Positions 45,057 to 52,626 of a stretch of DNA of 64,000 nt are shown here, in pieces. Location of the stretch: assembly GCF_008087625.1 (NCBI RefSeq), contig NZ_CP042997.1:496001-560000 (forward strand), in the 5' to 3' direction. The translations under genes and the position numbers were made by a program. The notes under the pieces are model-generated. The model did not search any database, was not told where the DNA came from, and saw only the letters and a list, made by a program, of their open reading frames with translations. Every line of letters begins with the position of its first letter. Within the stretch, counting starts at the first letter, position 1. This stretch comes from Aquisphaera giovannonii (GTDB taxonomy: Bacteria; Planctomycetota; Planctomycetia; Isosphaerales; Isosphaeraceae).

Positions 45057-46253
45057 TCAGAAGATCAGCTCGACGATCGACAGGTCGTCGGCGAAGTCGT
45101 CCCGGCCCATGATCTGGCGGTCGTGCGCGATCAGGCGGTCCATCTTGGAGCCCTCGAGCCCCTCGTGGGGGCCCCGGCCCATGTAGTCCAGGAACTCGCT
45201 GAACGGCCACATCGACTTGTCGGCCTTCTCGAGCTCGTAGGCGCCGTCGCTGAAGACGTAGATCGTGGCGAACCGGTCCAGGGTGGTGGTCCCGGACTCG
45301 TATTCCATGTCGGTCATGACGCCGATCATCGGGCCCTTGGAGTCGAGCACCTCCAGCTTCGCCTCCGCGGCCGACGGCCCGCCGATGAGCAGGGCCGGCG
45401 GGTGGCCGCCGCCCGAGTAGTCGACCCGCCGGGTCGGCTTGTGGAAGACCCCGTACCAGATCGTGAAATACAGGCCGTTCTGCTGGTCCATCTGGAACGC
45501 GTTGTTGAGCGCGAAGAGGACCTGGCTGGGCTTGCGGAAGTCGGTGTTCGGCAGCGCCTGGGAGCGCAAGGCGTTCATCGCGGAGACCGACAGCAACGCC
45601 GCGCCGACGCCGTGGCCGCTGACGTCCAGGAGGTAGAAGGCGAAGTGGTCGTCGTCCAGCCAGTGGTAGCCGAAGGAGTCGCCGCCGAGCTCCGCGGAGG
45701 GGACGAACCGCCAGTCGGTCCGGATCTCGCCCTTCTTCAGCTTGTCCGGCAGCAGCGAGAGCACGTAGCGCTCGGCCTGCTTGACCTCGTCGGCCAGGCG
45801 CTTCTGGCTCTCCATCAGGGCCTGGTAGGCCTCGTTGCGCTGGAGCTGGGCGATGTAGCCCTTGGAGTGGTACCGGATCCGGGCCAGCAGCTCCAGGCGG
45901 TCGGGGAGCTTGACGACGTAGTCGTTGGCCCCCAGGGCGAAGGCCTCCGCCTTGACCGCCGGCTCCTCCTTGGTGGAGAGGACGATCATGGGGGTCTCCT
46001 TCGTCGCCTCGTTGGCCCGGAAGTTCTTCACCAGGGTCAGGCCGTCGATGTCCGGCATGACGAGGTCCTGGAGGATCACGGTGGGCCCGATCCGGCCGGC
46101 CTCCTCGAGCGCCTTCGAGGCGTCGCGGCAGTAGTGGAAGTCGACGTCGGGCTCGCCGGCCAGCATCCGCCGCACGACCTCGCCTATCATCGGCTGGTCG
46201 TCGATCAGGAGGACGGTCACCTTGTGCTGAGTCAGCAGCGGCTCGTTGCTCAT
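45057..46253 (-). CDS. WspR-type response regulator with PP2C (SpoIIE/RsbU-like) phosphatase output
   Basis: 398 residues. Residues 10-130 are a receiver domain very similar in motif order to that of WspR: LLIDDQPMIGEVVRRMLAG, phospho-acceptor D63 in VILQDLVMPDIDGLTLV, VLSTKEEP, GANDYVVKLPDRLELLARIR. A helical linker (about 130-170) leads to a PP2C domain instead of GGDEF. Its metal-binding motifs are GGDSFGYHWLDDDHFAFYLL, DVSGHGVGAALL, GGGHPPALL, FSDGAYE and the C-terminal DDLSIV. Such phosphatases usually dephosphorylate anti-anti-sigma (STAS) proteins in partner-switching cascades. The WspF-like CheB gene is 45 bp upstream. Activation by CheA-REC phosphorylation is inferred. Confidence 0.92.
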   Translation of the reverse strand: MSNEPLLTQHKVTVLLIDDQPMIGEVVRRMLAGEPDVDFHYCRDASKALEEAGRIGPTVILQDLVMPDIDGLTLVKNFRANEATKETPMIVLSTKEEPAVKAEAFALGANDYVVKLPDRLELLARIRYHSKGYIAQLQRNEAYQALMESQKRLADEVKQAERYVLSLLPDKLKKGEIRTDWRFVPSAELGGDSFGYHWLDDDHFAFYLLDVSGHGVGAALLSVSAMNALRSQALPNTDFRKPSQVLFALNNAFQMDQQNGLYFTIWYGVFHKPTRRVDYSGGGHPPALLIGGPSAAEAKLEVLDSKGPMIGVMTDMEYESGTTTLDRFATIYVFSDGAYELEKADKSMWPFSEFLDYMGRGPHEGLEGSKMDRLIAHDRQIMGRDDFADDLSIVELIF

Positions 46254-46298
46254 GCGATGCGTCCCGTCGAGGATGGATCGATGCTTCGGCCTATTGTT

Positions 46299-47363
46299 TC
46301 ACCGCGGGGCGGGGCGCGTCTGCGCCCGACCGGGGGACTGCACCTGGATCAGGTTGGAGATGACCGGCCCGATCCGCGGCAGGGGGAGGACGAATTCGGC
46401 CCCGTCGAGCTCCACGGCGGCGCGGGGCATCCCCCAGACGACGCTCGTCTCCTCGTCCTGGGCGATGGTCCGCCAGCCGAGCCGGCGGAGGCCCGCCAGC
46501 CCCTCGGCGCCGTCGCGGCCCATGCCGGTCAGCAGGGCGGCGACGCCGGGCCGGGGCCAGTGCCGCGCCACGCTCTTGAAGAAGACGTCCACCGAGGGCC
46601 GGTAGTTGAGCAGGCGGGGCTCGGCCGAGTAATAGAGCCGGCGGTCGGACTGCATGACGAGGTGGTCGCCCGTGGCCGAGAGGAGGATCTTCCCCGGGGC
46701 CGGCGCGTCGCCGCCGACGGCCAGGTCCACCTTGCGCCCGGCGAACTCGCCCAGCCACTGGGCCAGCCCCGGCGCGAACGCGGCGTCCACGTGCTGGACG
46801 ATGACGACGGACGCCTCCGGCCCCGGGGGCAGGAGCGGGAGGATCTCCGCCAGGGCGAACGGGCCGCCGGTGGACGACCCGAGCACGATCAGGGGGTGGT
46901 CCGCGGGCGCGGCGACCGGCCGGACGGCCATCGCCGGGACCGTCGAATCCTCCCCCCGCGCGGGGGCCTTGCCGACCAGCCGGGCGATGACGTCGATCTT
47001 CCTGAGCAGGGGCGAGGCCTCGGCCACCTGGCCGCCCGGCCCGATGATCGGCGTGTCCACCGCGTCCAGCGCCCCGTAGCCCATCGCCTGGTAGACCTTC
47101 TGGATGTGCCCGCTGACGGTGGCCGTCACCACGAGGATGGCGCAGGGGGCCTCCGCCATGATCCTCCGGGTGGCCTCCACGCCGTCCATCCGGGGCATGA
47201 ACAGGTCCATCAGGACGATGTCCGGCACGTCCGCCTTCGCCATCGCGACGGCCTCCTCGCCGTCCCTCGCCACCCAGGCGACCTCCTGCCCCGGCACGGA
47301 CGCCACCACCCGCCGCAGCACCTCGCAGGCCATCACCGAGTCGTTGACGATGCCCACTCTCAT
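46299..47363 (-). CDS. cheB: Chemotaxis protein-glutamate methylesterase CheB (WspF-like)
   Basis: 354 residues. The N-terminal receiver is RVGIVNDSVMACEVLRR with phospho-acceptor Asp in DIVLMDLFMPRMDGVEATRR. The linker region CAILVVTATVSGHIQKVYQA and AMGYGALDAVDTP match WspF. The methylesterase domain starts near 160 with the catalytic triad: GSSTGGPFALAE (Ser), VQHVDAAF (His), and LTGMGRDGAEGL (Asp). It should remove methyl groups from a receptor, setting adaptation of the Wsp-like pathway. The ATG at 47363 gives a normal receiver start; a 13-residue longer frame exists upstream. The gene is 45 bp upstream of the PP2C regulator. Confidence 0.93.
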   Translation of the reverse strand: MRVGIVNDSVMACEVLRRVVASVPGQEVAWVARDGEEAVAMAKADVPDIVLMDLFMPRMDGVEATRRIMAEAPCAILVVTATVSGHIQKVYQAMGYGALDAVDTPIIGPGGQVAEASPLLRKIDVIARLVGKAPARGEDSTVPAMAVRPVAAPADHPLIVLGSSTGGPFALAEILPLLPPGPEASVVIVQHVDAAFAPGLAQWLGEFAGRKVDLAVGGDAPAPGKILLSATGDHLVMQSDRRLYYSAEPRLLNYRPSVDVFFKSVARHWPRPGVAALLTGMGRDGAEGLAGLRRLGWRTIAQDEETSVVWGMPRAAVELDGAEFVLPLPRIGPVISNLIQVQSPGRAQTRPAPR

Positions 47364-47529
47364 GAGATGCCCCGGCGCGCGGATGGGAGTCTCCCCGGAC
47401 ACCTTACCACAAGCCGGGCCCCCAATGCTCGCCCCGATGCGGCCTCATCGCCGGTCTTCTGGTTTCAAGTCGGGAGGCTCCCGGCATGGGAATGAGGCCC
47501 GATTCGGCTCACGGCCGGACCATCATCAT

Positions 47530-47930
47530 TCATTCGAAGGGCAGTTCGCCCATTTCCGGCCCGAGATCGACCGTGCCGACGGTCGGGATCCGGATGCGGC
47601 GTTCGTCCGCAATCCAAGGCTTGCCGAAGATCGGGGCCGAATCCAGATGCGGCACGACGCGACGCATGAGGGCCAGGACGCCCCGAGAGCCCGGCCTGCG
47701 GGGGCGAAGGACGATCAGCCCGGCATAATCCTCCGGCGGGTACACCAGGATATTCGAGGAGTCGAGATCGAGCGAAACCGGGATCCTCCCCCGCCCTGGC
47801 AAGCCGTCAGGATCGCGGGATCGGTGCAGGCCTGGAGCCCCTGGTCGTACACCGTCGACACATCATGACCGAGGCCGCGGAGGAGATCCGCCGCCGTAGG
47901 AGGCAGGTCCTCGTCGATCTTGAACCGCAT
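47530..47930 (-). pseudogene. DUF5615 PIN-like toxin, frameshifted
   Basis: The N-terminal half (RFKIDEDLPPTAADLLRGLG, HDVSTVYDQGLQACTDPAIL) is in one frame and the C-terminal half (RIPVSLDLDSSNILVYPPED, YAGLIVLRPRRPG, then IWIADERRIRI-like PWIADERRIRIPTVG) is in another. The break is within a run of five C on the plus strand (47788-47792); adding one base restores one continuous DUF5615 protein of about 130 residues. DUF5615 is a PIN-like (RNase) toxin, partner of DUF433 antitoxins. It may be a true mutation or a homopolymer sequencing error. The ATG at 47930 overlaps the DUF433 stop. Confidence 0.8.
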
Positions 47931-48163
47931 CAGACGGCCTCTTGCTCGAGGGGCAGGAAGTAGTCCTCCGCCATGTCGGCCGCGAAGGCGATCGCCGCCT
48001 GGATGTCCGCCGACTCCAGGTGATAGTTCGCCATGGCCGTCTCCGGCGGGTCCCCCTCGGCCAGGCTCGCGAGGATCACGCTCACCATGACCCTGCGGCC
48101 CTTGATGCACGGCTTGCCGTGGCAGACGTCCGGGCGGATGCTGATCCGATCTTGCCACTCCAT
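47930..48163 (-). CDS. DUF433 antitoxin
   Basis: 77 residues. The family signature is clear: WQDRISIRPDVCHGKPCIKG, RVMVSVILASLAEGDPPETA, and a short helical C terminus. DUF433 proteins are small DNA-binding antitoxins. The stop overlaps the start of the DUF5615 gene (ATGA at 47929-47932), the usual antitoxin-first operon. With the toxin frameshifted, the antitoxin may be an orphan. Confidence 0.88.
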   Translation of the reverse strand: MEWQDRISIRPDVCHGKPCIKGRRVMVSVILASLAEGDPPETAMANYHLESADIQAAIAFAADMAEDYFLPLEQEAV

Positions 48164-48403
48164 GACCCGGCCCCCTTCGTCTCGGATGCGACCCGAGGCC
48201 CGCGGACGGCGTCGCCGATCGTCGCGGTCCGGCGAAGGCTCCTATCCCTCATCGATCATACCAGAGCTGGCCACCCTGCCGACGCCCCGGAGGCGGCATG
48301 GCCCGTCCGACGCCGCCGCGGTGCCCGACGACGGGGCCCGCATAATCTCCGGCCCGGTCCGGCGAATACCTGGCGCCCCAATCCCGATCACGGAGATCCG
48401 ACG

Positions 48404-48667
48404 ATGCTGGACCTGTTCACCGGCGGCCGGGAGTTCACCGCGGACGACGCCGCCCGCCTGCGACGCGTGGAGCGGAAGCTCGACCTGATCATGGAGAAGC
48501 TCGCGATCGACTACGACGAGGGCGACTTCCCCGAGCCGGCTCGGTCGCTCGCCGCCTCGGGCGAGAAGATCGCCGCGATCAAGGCGTACCGGGCGGCGAC
48601 CGGGGCCGGCCTGGCGGAGGCCAAGCGGGCCGTCGAGGAATTCATGGGCCGCCGCCCGAACGGCTAG
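48404..48667 (+). CDS. Small protein with ribosomal L7/L12 C-terminal-like domain
   Basis: 87 residues. The N terminus is a helix with a conserved-looking run (DAARLRRVERKLDLIMEKLA). The C-terminal part KIAAIKAYRAATGAGLAEAK, then RAVEEF, matches the bL12 C-terminal fold (K-[IV]-x-A-I-K-x-x-R-x-x-T-G-x-G-L-x-E-A-K). It is not a ribosomal stalk protein: it lacks the usual N-terminal dimerisation domain and hinge, and no ribosomal genes are nearby. GGAG (48392-48395) precedes the ATG. Standalone L12-like proteins of this type are known in actinobacteria and planctomycetes; their function is unknown. Confidence 0.75.
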   Translation: MLDLFTGGREFTADDAARLRRVERKLDLIMEKLAIDYDEGDFPEPARSLAASGEKIAAIKAYRAATGAGLAEAKRAVEEFMGRRPNG

Positions 48668-48706
48668 GGCATGCCCGGCGACGAGGTGAGCTCCGGCCAC
48701 GGGCAT

Positions 48707-48833
48707 CCCCGTAGGAGCCGCCTCCGTGCGGCGACCGGGTGAGCCTCGGCCGCGCCCATACGACCCGGCACCGCCCGGTGACCGCGGGGATCGGAGGCCC
48801 GCCCGTCGCCGCACGGAGGCGGCTCCTACGGGG
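48707..48833. repeat. Perfect 27-bp inverted repeat
   Basis: The arms at 48707-48733 and 48807-48833 are exact reverse complements (core GTAGGAGCCGCCTCCGTGCGG), with a 73-bp spacer. They lie between convergent genes. The arms differ from those at 17747-17826 at three positions, each change mirrored in the other arm, so both elements remain perfectly paired. Confidence 0.9.
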
Positions 48834-48914
48834 GAGCCGGATGAGCCCCGCCCGGCGCGGTCGCCGAGCGGGGCAGGCTACCAAAGGGCTGCCGCCCCGC
48901 GGCGGCTCGAGGCC

Positions 48915-49973
48915 TCACCCGGCCAGATCGCGGGCGAGCGCGGGCTCCCGCGGCTCCGTCGCGGCGAATCGCGCGCCGGCGGCCTGGGGGGCCAGCGAGA
49001 GCGTCAGGGCCGCCGGGCGGAAGGCCGGGCGCTCGGGGGCGAGCCATGCCGCGAGGTCCCTCACCGCGGACCGGGGCAGGAACGAGGCGCAGCCGACGAG
49101 CATGATCAGGGCGAAGGTCCACATGCCCAGGCAGATTCCGATGCCCGCGTGCAGGAGCACCGCGCCGGCCAGCATCAGCGGGCGGAGCCGCGGCCGCCAG
49201 ACCAGCATGCAGAACGAGACCTCCCAGATCACGCAGGTGTGCGTCATCAGGTTCACCAGCCAGGGATGCCAGGCCAGCCACGTCATGTCGGCCGTCTGGT
49301 ACTCCATGTTGGCGAGCGCCCGCCACATCGCCTCGCCCGTCCACCACGACTCCCCTTGCAGCTTCGAGAGGCCCGCGAAGAGGTAGATGATGCACATGTG
49401 GACGTTGATCAGGCGGAGGGCCAGGTTGGCCCCGGCGGAGGGCTCCGGCGGCGAGGCGTGGCCGGCCCGGCGGGCCGCCAGCAGCCGGTCGAGCGACAGG
49501 GCGTCGCCGCTGGGCCCGATCGCCAGGTAGAGCGTCAGCATCGCGTTGATCTGGTCGAGGCCGAACATCGCCTCGGGGGCCCGATGGGCGAACGAGATCA
49601 CCACGGCCAGCGACAGGACCGAGGTCAGCCGGGTCCACAGGCCCGCGGTGAACAGGGCTAGGATCGCCATGGATGCGACGTAGGTCGGCCAGGTGCCCCC
49701 CGCCGGCACGAGCCACCAGAAGCTGTAGGCGTGCTGGTCCTGCTGGATCGCGTGCACCAGCTCCGGGCTCAGCCAGCCCGCCGGCCCGAAGAAGTCGACC
49801 AGCACCGGCGCCCAGGCGGCGTGGGTGTACAGGAGCATCAGGCCGGTCAGGATGCGCAGGAGGCCGAGCAGCGACGGGTCGGCCGGCGTGAACCAGAAGG
49901 CGTCCCAGTCGCGGGCGGACGACCGCACCAGGTCCGCCGCGTAATCGACCGCCGGGCGGATCAGTCGTCGCAT
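48915..49973 (-). CDS. HTTM-domain membrane protein (gamma-carboxylase-like)
   Basis: 352 residues with about seven hydrophobic helices. The N-terminal WFTPADPSLLGLLRILTGLM and LYTHAAW, then INVHMCIIYLFAGLSKLQGE (the His/Lys-containing membrane motif) and WWTGEAMWRALANMEY, are hallmarks of the HTTM family (horizontally transferred transmembrane, related to vitamin-K-dependent gamma-carboxylase). The C-terminal FALIMLVGCASFLP completes the membrane part. The start ATG at 49973 lies inside the end of the preceding gene (13-bp overlap). The bacterial substrate is unknown. Confidence 0.85.
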   Translation of the reverse strand: MRRLIRPAVDYAADLVRSSARDWDAFWFTPADPSLLGLLRILTGLMLLYTHAAWAPVLVDFFGPAGWLSPELVHAIQQDQHAYSFWWLVPAGGTWPTYVASMAILALFTAGLWTRLTSVLSLAVVISFAHRAPEAMFGLDQINAMLTLYLAIGPSGDALSLDRLLAARRAGHASPPEPSAGANLALRLINVHMCIIYLFAGLSKLQGESWWTGEAMWRALANMEYQTADMTWLAWHPWLVNLMTHTCVIWEVSFCMLVWRPRLRPLMLAGAVLLHAGIGICLGMWTFALIMLVGCASFLPRSAVRDLAAWLAPERPAFRPAALTLSLAPQAAGARFAATEPREPALARDLAG

Positions 49974-50539
49974 CGGAAGTCTCCCAGGGGATGGTCCTCG
50001 TAGCTCTCCGGGTCGGACAGCCGCCCGCCCTCGCGGATCCGCTGGGCGCTCGGCAGCAGGTGCGTCTGGCGGGTCAGGCTGACGCGGCGGGCGCCATGCC
50101 GGCGGCCGATCTGCTCCGCATAGGACCGATACCACAGATCCTGCAGCTCCTCCGGCGCGTCGCGCATGTGCTCGGTGAGCATGAAGTAGCGGTGGTAGAG
50201 CAGCCGGGGGCGGACCTCGGGGTCGGGCATGCGGCCCCGGATCGTGGTGCCGTCGGGCCGCTCCGCCTTATAGGACACGAGCGTGCTCTCCTCCGGCTCC
50301 GGGGCGAAGAAGTGGTACCCGTGGTTGAGGTACAGGGCCTCCAGGTAGGGCCCGCAGACGCCCCACGCGGCGTGGACGACGTCCGAGGAGGGGCCCACCG
50401 CGGCCGGCGCGAGGATGATGGCCGCCAGGTGGAAGACGAGCCAGGCGCTCACGGCCAGGCGCAACGATCGGCGGAACGTTCGGCCGCCCGACGGCGGCGG
50501 CCCGGCCGCCCCGTCGCCATCGAAATCAGGGTGGCTCAC
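49961..50539 (-). CDS. HTTM-associated membrane-anchored protein
   Basis: 192 residues with a GTG start at 50539. One N-terminal membrane helix (LAVSAWLVFHLAAIILAPAA) is followed by a periplasmic or cytoplasmic domain with many aromatic and charged residues (YLNHGYHFFAPEPEESTLVS, YKAERPDGTTIRGRMPDP, LYHRYFMLTEHM). I recognise it only as the small partner that often precedes HTTM genes in planctomycetes. It overlaps the HTTM start by 13 bp, so the two are coupled and probably act together. Confidence 0.7.
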   Translation of the reverse strand: MSHPDFDGDGAAGPPPSGGRTFRRSLRLAVSAWLVFHLAAIILAPAAVGPSSDVVHAAWGVCGPYLEALYLNHGYHFFAPEPEESTLVSYKAERPDGTTIRGRMPDPEVRPRLLYHRYFMLTEHMRDAPEELQDLWYRSYAEQIGRRHGARRVSLTRQTHLLPSAQRIREGGRLSDPESYEDHPLGDFRCDD

Positions 50540-50676
50540 GGACCGCCCTCCCGGGACAGGATCAGGGACTCGGGGGCCAGCACACGGCAGTACTTCGCGG
50601 CGCGTCCCGCGACAACAGGCCTGCACGCCGGCCGCCCGGGGGCCCCGGTGCGGCCGACGGCCGGGAGGAGAGGAGA

Positions 50677-51063
50677 TCAGTACGAGCCGCCGCTCGAGCC
50701 GCCGGACGGGATCATGCCGCCGCTGGAGCCGCCGCTGGAGCCGCCGCCGTGGTGCTTCTTCAGGAACCCGCCGCCGCTGGAGCCGCCGCCATGGTGGAGG
50801 AACCCGCCGCCGCCGCTGGAACCGCCGCTGGAGCCGCCGCCATGGTGGAGGAACCCGCCGGTCGGGAGCAGCCCGCCGCCGCTGGAGCCGCCGCCGTGGT
50901 GCTTCTTCAGGAACCCGCCGCCGCTGGAGCCGCCGTGATGCTTGTGGCCGCCGCCGCTGGAGCCGCCGCTCGAACCCCCGTCGGCAAACGCCGGCGAGCC
51001 GATCGATAGCGCCAGGACGCTCAGGGAAACGACCGCGCGGAACGAACGCCGAGATTTCGCCAT
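50677..51063 (-). CDS. Secreted Gly/Ser/His-rich repeat protein
   Basis: 128 residues. A signal peptide (about 1-27, RRSFRAVVSLSVLALSIGSP) is followed entirely by low-complexity repeats: SSGG units separated by FLKKHHGG or FLHHGG (e.g. HKHHGGSSGGGFLKKHH). At DNA level this is an imperfect minisatellite of GCCGCCGCTGGAGCC-like units. The His/Lys/Gly composition suggests a flexible surface or matrix protein that could bind metal, but no family is recognised. A promoter-like sequence lies about 165 bp upstream. Confidence 0.75.
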   Translation of the reverse strand: MAKSRRSFRAVVSLSVLALSIGSPAFADGGSSGGSSGGGHKHHGGSSGGGFLKKHHGGGSSGGGLLPTGGFLHHGGGSSGGSSGGGGFLHHGGGSSGGGFLKKHHGGGSSGGSSGGMIPSGGSSGGSY

Positions 51064-51423
51064 GGATGCTCCTCAATGTGATGGGAAGGCTTCGGGTGTC
51101 CTGGCCAGCCGACCTCACGGGGAGGCCGCACGCGCTTGCCATCGCAGACTCTCGACCGACCCGCCGATGGGACAAGGGCAGGCAAGCCAAGTAGGCAATA
51201 TGGATGGTCCAGGCAATTTGGTGTGAGCAAGAATAATAGGAAGTCTGGGTAAAGTCAACGGCCAATTTGGCCGTTTCGGGACGCCTGCTCGCAGGCCTTC
51301 CCGCGGACGAGCGATATGGCGGCGTCCGCGGAAGGACAAGCCGGCGATCCGCAGTTGTGAGCATGCGATAATCAAAACCCGGGGCGGGCTCCCGGCCGAT
51401 GCCGGCCTCACGATCGGCCGCCC
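51064..51423. other. Intergenic stretch, 360 bp
   Basis: It lies upstream of the Gly/Ser-rich gene and just downstream of the pectate lyase gene. It holds the promoter candidate at 51230-51258 and the palindrome GGCCAATTTGGCC (51260-51272), with a related half-site GGCAATTTGG near 51212. The middle is more AT-rich than its surroundings. No gene is seen. Confidence 0.5.
51230..51258 (-). promoter_or_regulatory. Candidate sigma70-type promoter for the Gly/Ser-rich gene
   Basis: On the minus strand, a -35-like TTGACT (51253-51258) and a -10-like TATTCT (51230-51235) are 17 bp apart. The implied start site leaves a leader of about 160 nt. The score is moderate (TTGACT and TATTCT each differ from consensus) and it is not proven. 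Confidence 0.4.
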
Positions 51424-52473
51424 TCAGTCCCGGCGAGGTGCTCCATCCCACCTCGCGCACCATCGCCGATACCGCGAGGCCTCGTCCTCGCCCCAGCGGC
51501 CGTACCAGGCGTAGCCGGCCCGGCGCTCGCGCTCGATCTCGGCGAGCTTGCCGCGGATGACGCCGTCCCGGCCGCTGAAGATCGGCCGGTCGGTGCCGAT
51601 CTCGTAGAAGCGGGCCCACAGGGGGGGCGCGCCCGGGTCGGCGACCACCGCGGCGTCGCCGTCGCGCCGCTCGACGCGAATGCCCGTGATCCGCACGCGG
51701 TCGAACCAGCGGGAGCCGGCGTGGACGGCGCGTCGGACCCGGGGGCTCGGGTCGTCAAGGCTCATCAGCAGGGCCAGGATGCCCGCGCTCTCGGCGCCGC
51801 TGAGCGACGGGTGCTCGTAGGCTCGCCCCTTCGCGGGCATGAGGGTGACCTCGTCATGCTGGGCGCACCAGGCGGTCGGCACGCCATCGACGATGACCTG
51901 GCAGTCCAGGATGCACCGGATGCCCGCGTCGAAGGCCCGCCCGGCGGCCCGCCGACGCATCGCATCGACGAAGTCGTATTCGCCGTCTCTCGCCACCTCG
52001 CGGAGGAACTCCATGAGGTGCACCATCGCGCCGTCGTTGAACGTGATGTGCCGGTGGTAGCCCTCGCCGGGCGGGTAGGACTGCGGCCATCCCCCGTTCG
52101 GATACTGCGCGGCCAGGATGTGGTCCAGGCCCTTGAGGAACGCGCCCCGGTGACGCGGCCGGCCGGTCGCGCGATCGACCCGCGCCAGGAACCGCAGCTC
52201 GCCGGTCGTCGCCCCGTTGTCGAAGGTCCCCCGGATCTTCGATCGATCGCCGTCGTAAGGCGCCGCGGACGTGTCGATGTTCTTCGGCCAGCTCCCCCGA
52301 TCGGACTGGTGGCTCAGGATGTTCTCCGCCTTCCGGGCCGCCTCGGGCCCGGCGAACCACGAATCGGGCCGGCCGGCGTAGTCCCGCCACCGGAACGAGT
52401 CGCCGCGAGCCGCGACTCCGATCAGGGCGAGGGCCCCGATGACCGCGAGGCGCCGAGGCAGACGCAAGCTCAT
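51424..52473 (-). CDS. Secreted pectate lyase (polysaccharide lyase family 10-like)
   Basis: 349 residues. Signal peptide LRLPRRLAVIGALALIGVAA, cleaved near 25. The catalytic module is all-helical: WPKNIDTSAAPY, GTFDNGATTGELRFLARV, YPNGGWPQSYPPGEGYHRHI (with the TFNDGAM segment), YDFVDAMRRRAAGRAFDAGI, and TAWCAQHDEVTLMPAKGRAY. The pattern N-G-A-T plus GGWPQ-YP and CAQHDE fits PL10-type pectate lyases (PelA). It should cleave pectate by calcium-assisted beta-elimination outside the cell. The start is at 52473; a further ATG 42 bp upstream is possible. Confidence 0.85.
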   Translation of the reverse strand: MSLRLPRRLAVIGALALIGVAARGDSFRWRDYAGRPDSWFAGPEAARKAENILSHQSDRGSWPKNIDTSAAPYDGDRSKIRGTFDNGATTGELRFLARVDRATGRPRHRGAFLKGLDHILAAQYPNGGWPQSYPPGEGYHRHITFNDGAMVHLMEFLREVARDGEYDFVDAMRRRAAGRAFDAGIRCILDCQVIVDGVPTAWCAQHDEVTLMPAKGRAYEHPSLSGAESAGILALLMSLDDPSPRVRRAVHAGSRWFDRVRITGIRVERRDGDAAVVADPGAPPLWARFYEIGTDRPIFSGRDGVIRGKLAEIERERRAGYAWYGRWGEDEASRYRRWCARWDGAPRRD

Positions 52474-52523
52474 GTCCACGCCCCCCGCCGCAAAGGTGAT
52501 TCCGCGCGCTTTCATTTTGGTGA

Positions 52524-52552
52524 TTGAATGTTCGCCAGCAATTCGATAAAAG
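52524..52552 (+). promoter_or_regulatory. Candidate promoter for the Wzz-like gene
   Basis: TTGAAT (52524-52529) and TAAAAG (52547-52552) are 17 bp apart in an AT-rich divergent region between the pectate lyase and Wzz-like genes. Both boxes match consensus at four of six positions, so this is only a candidate. Confidence 0.3.
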
Positions 52553-52626
52553 CAGATCGATTGCAAACATGGCAAGTCTGCACTTCGAAACCGGCTCGAT
52601 GGCCCTGGCCCTTGGGTGGAATAGCC

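Noticed and set aside
47788-47792. Programmed frameshift in the DUF5615 toxin.
   Set aside because: A C5 run alone is a classical sequencing or slippage error. There is no stimulatory structure that I can see.
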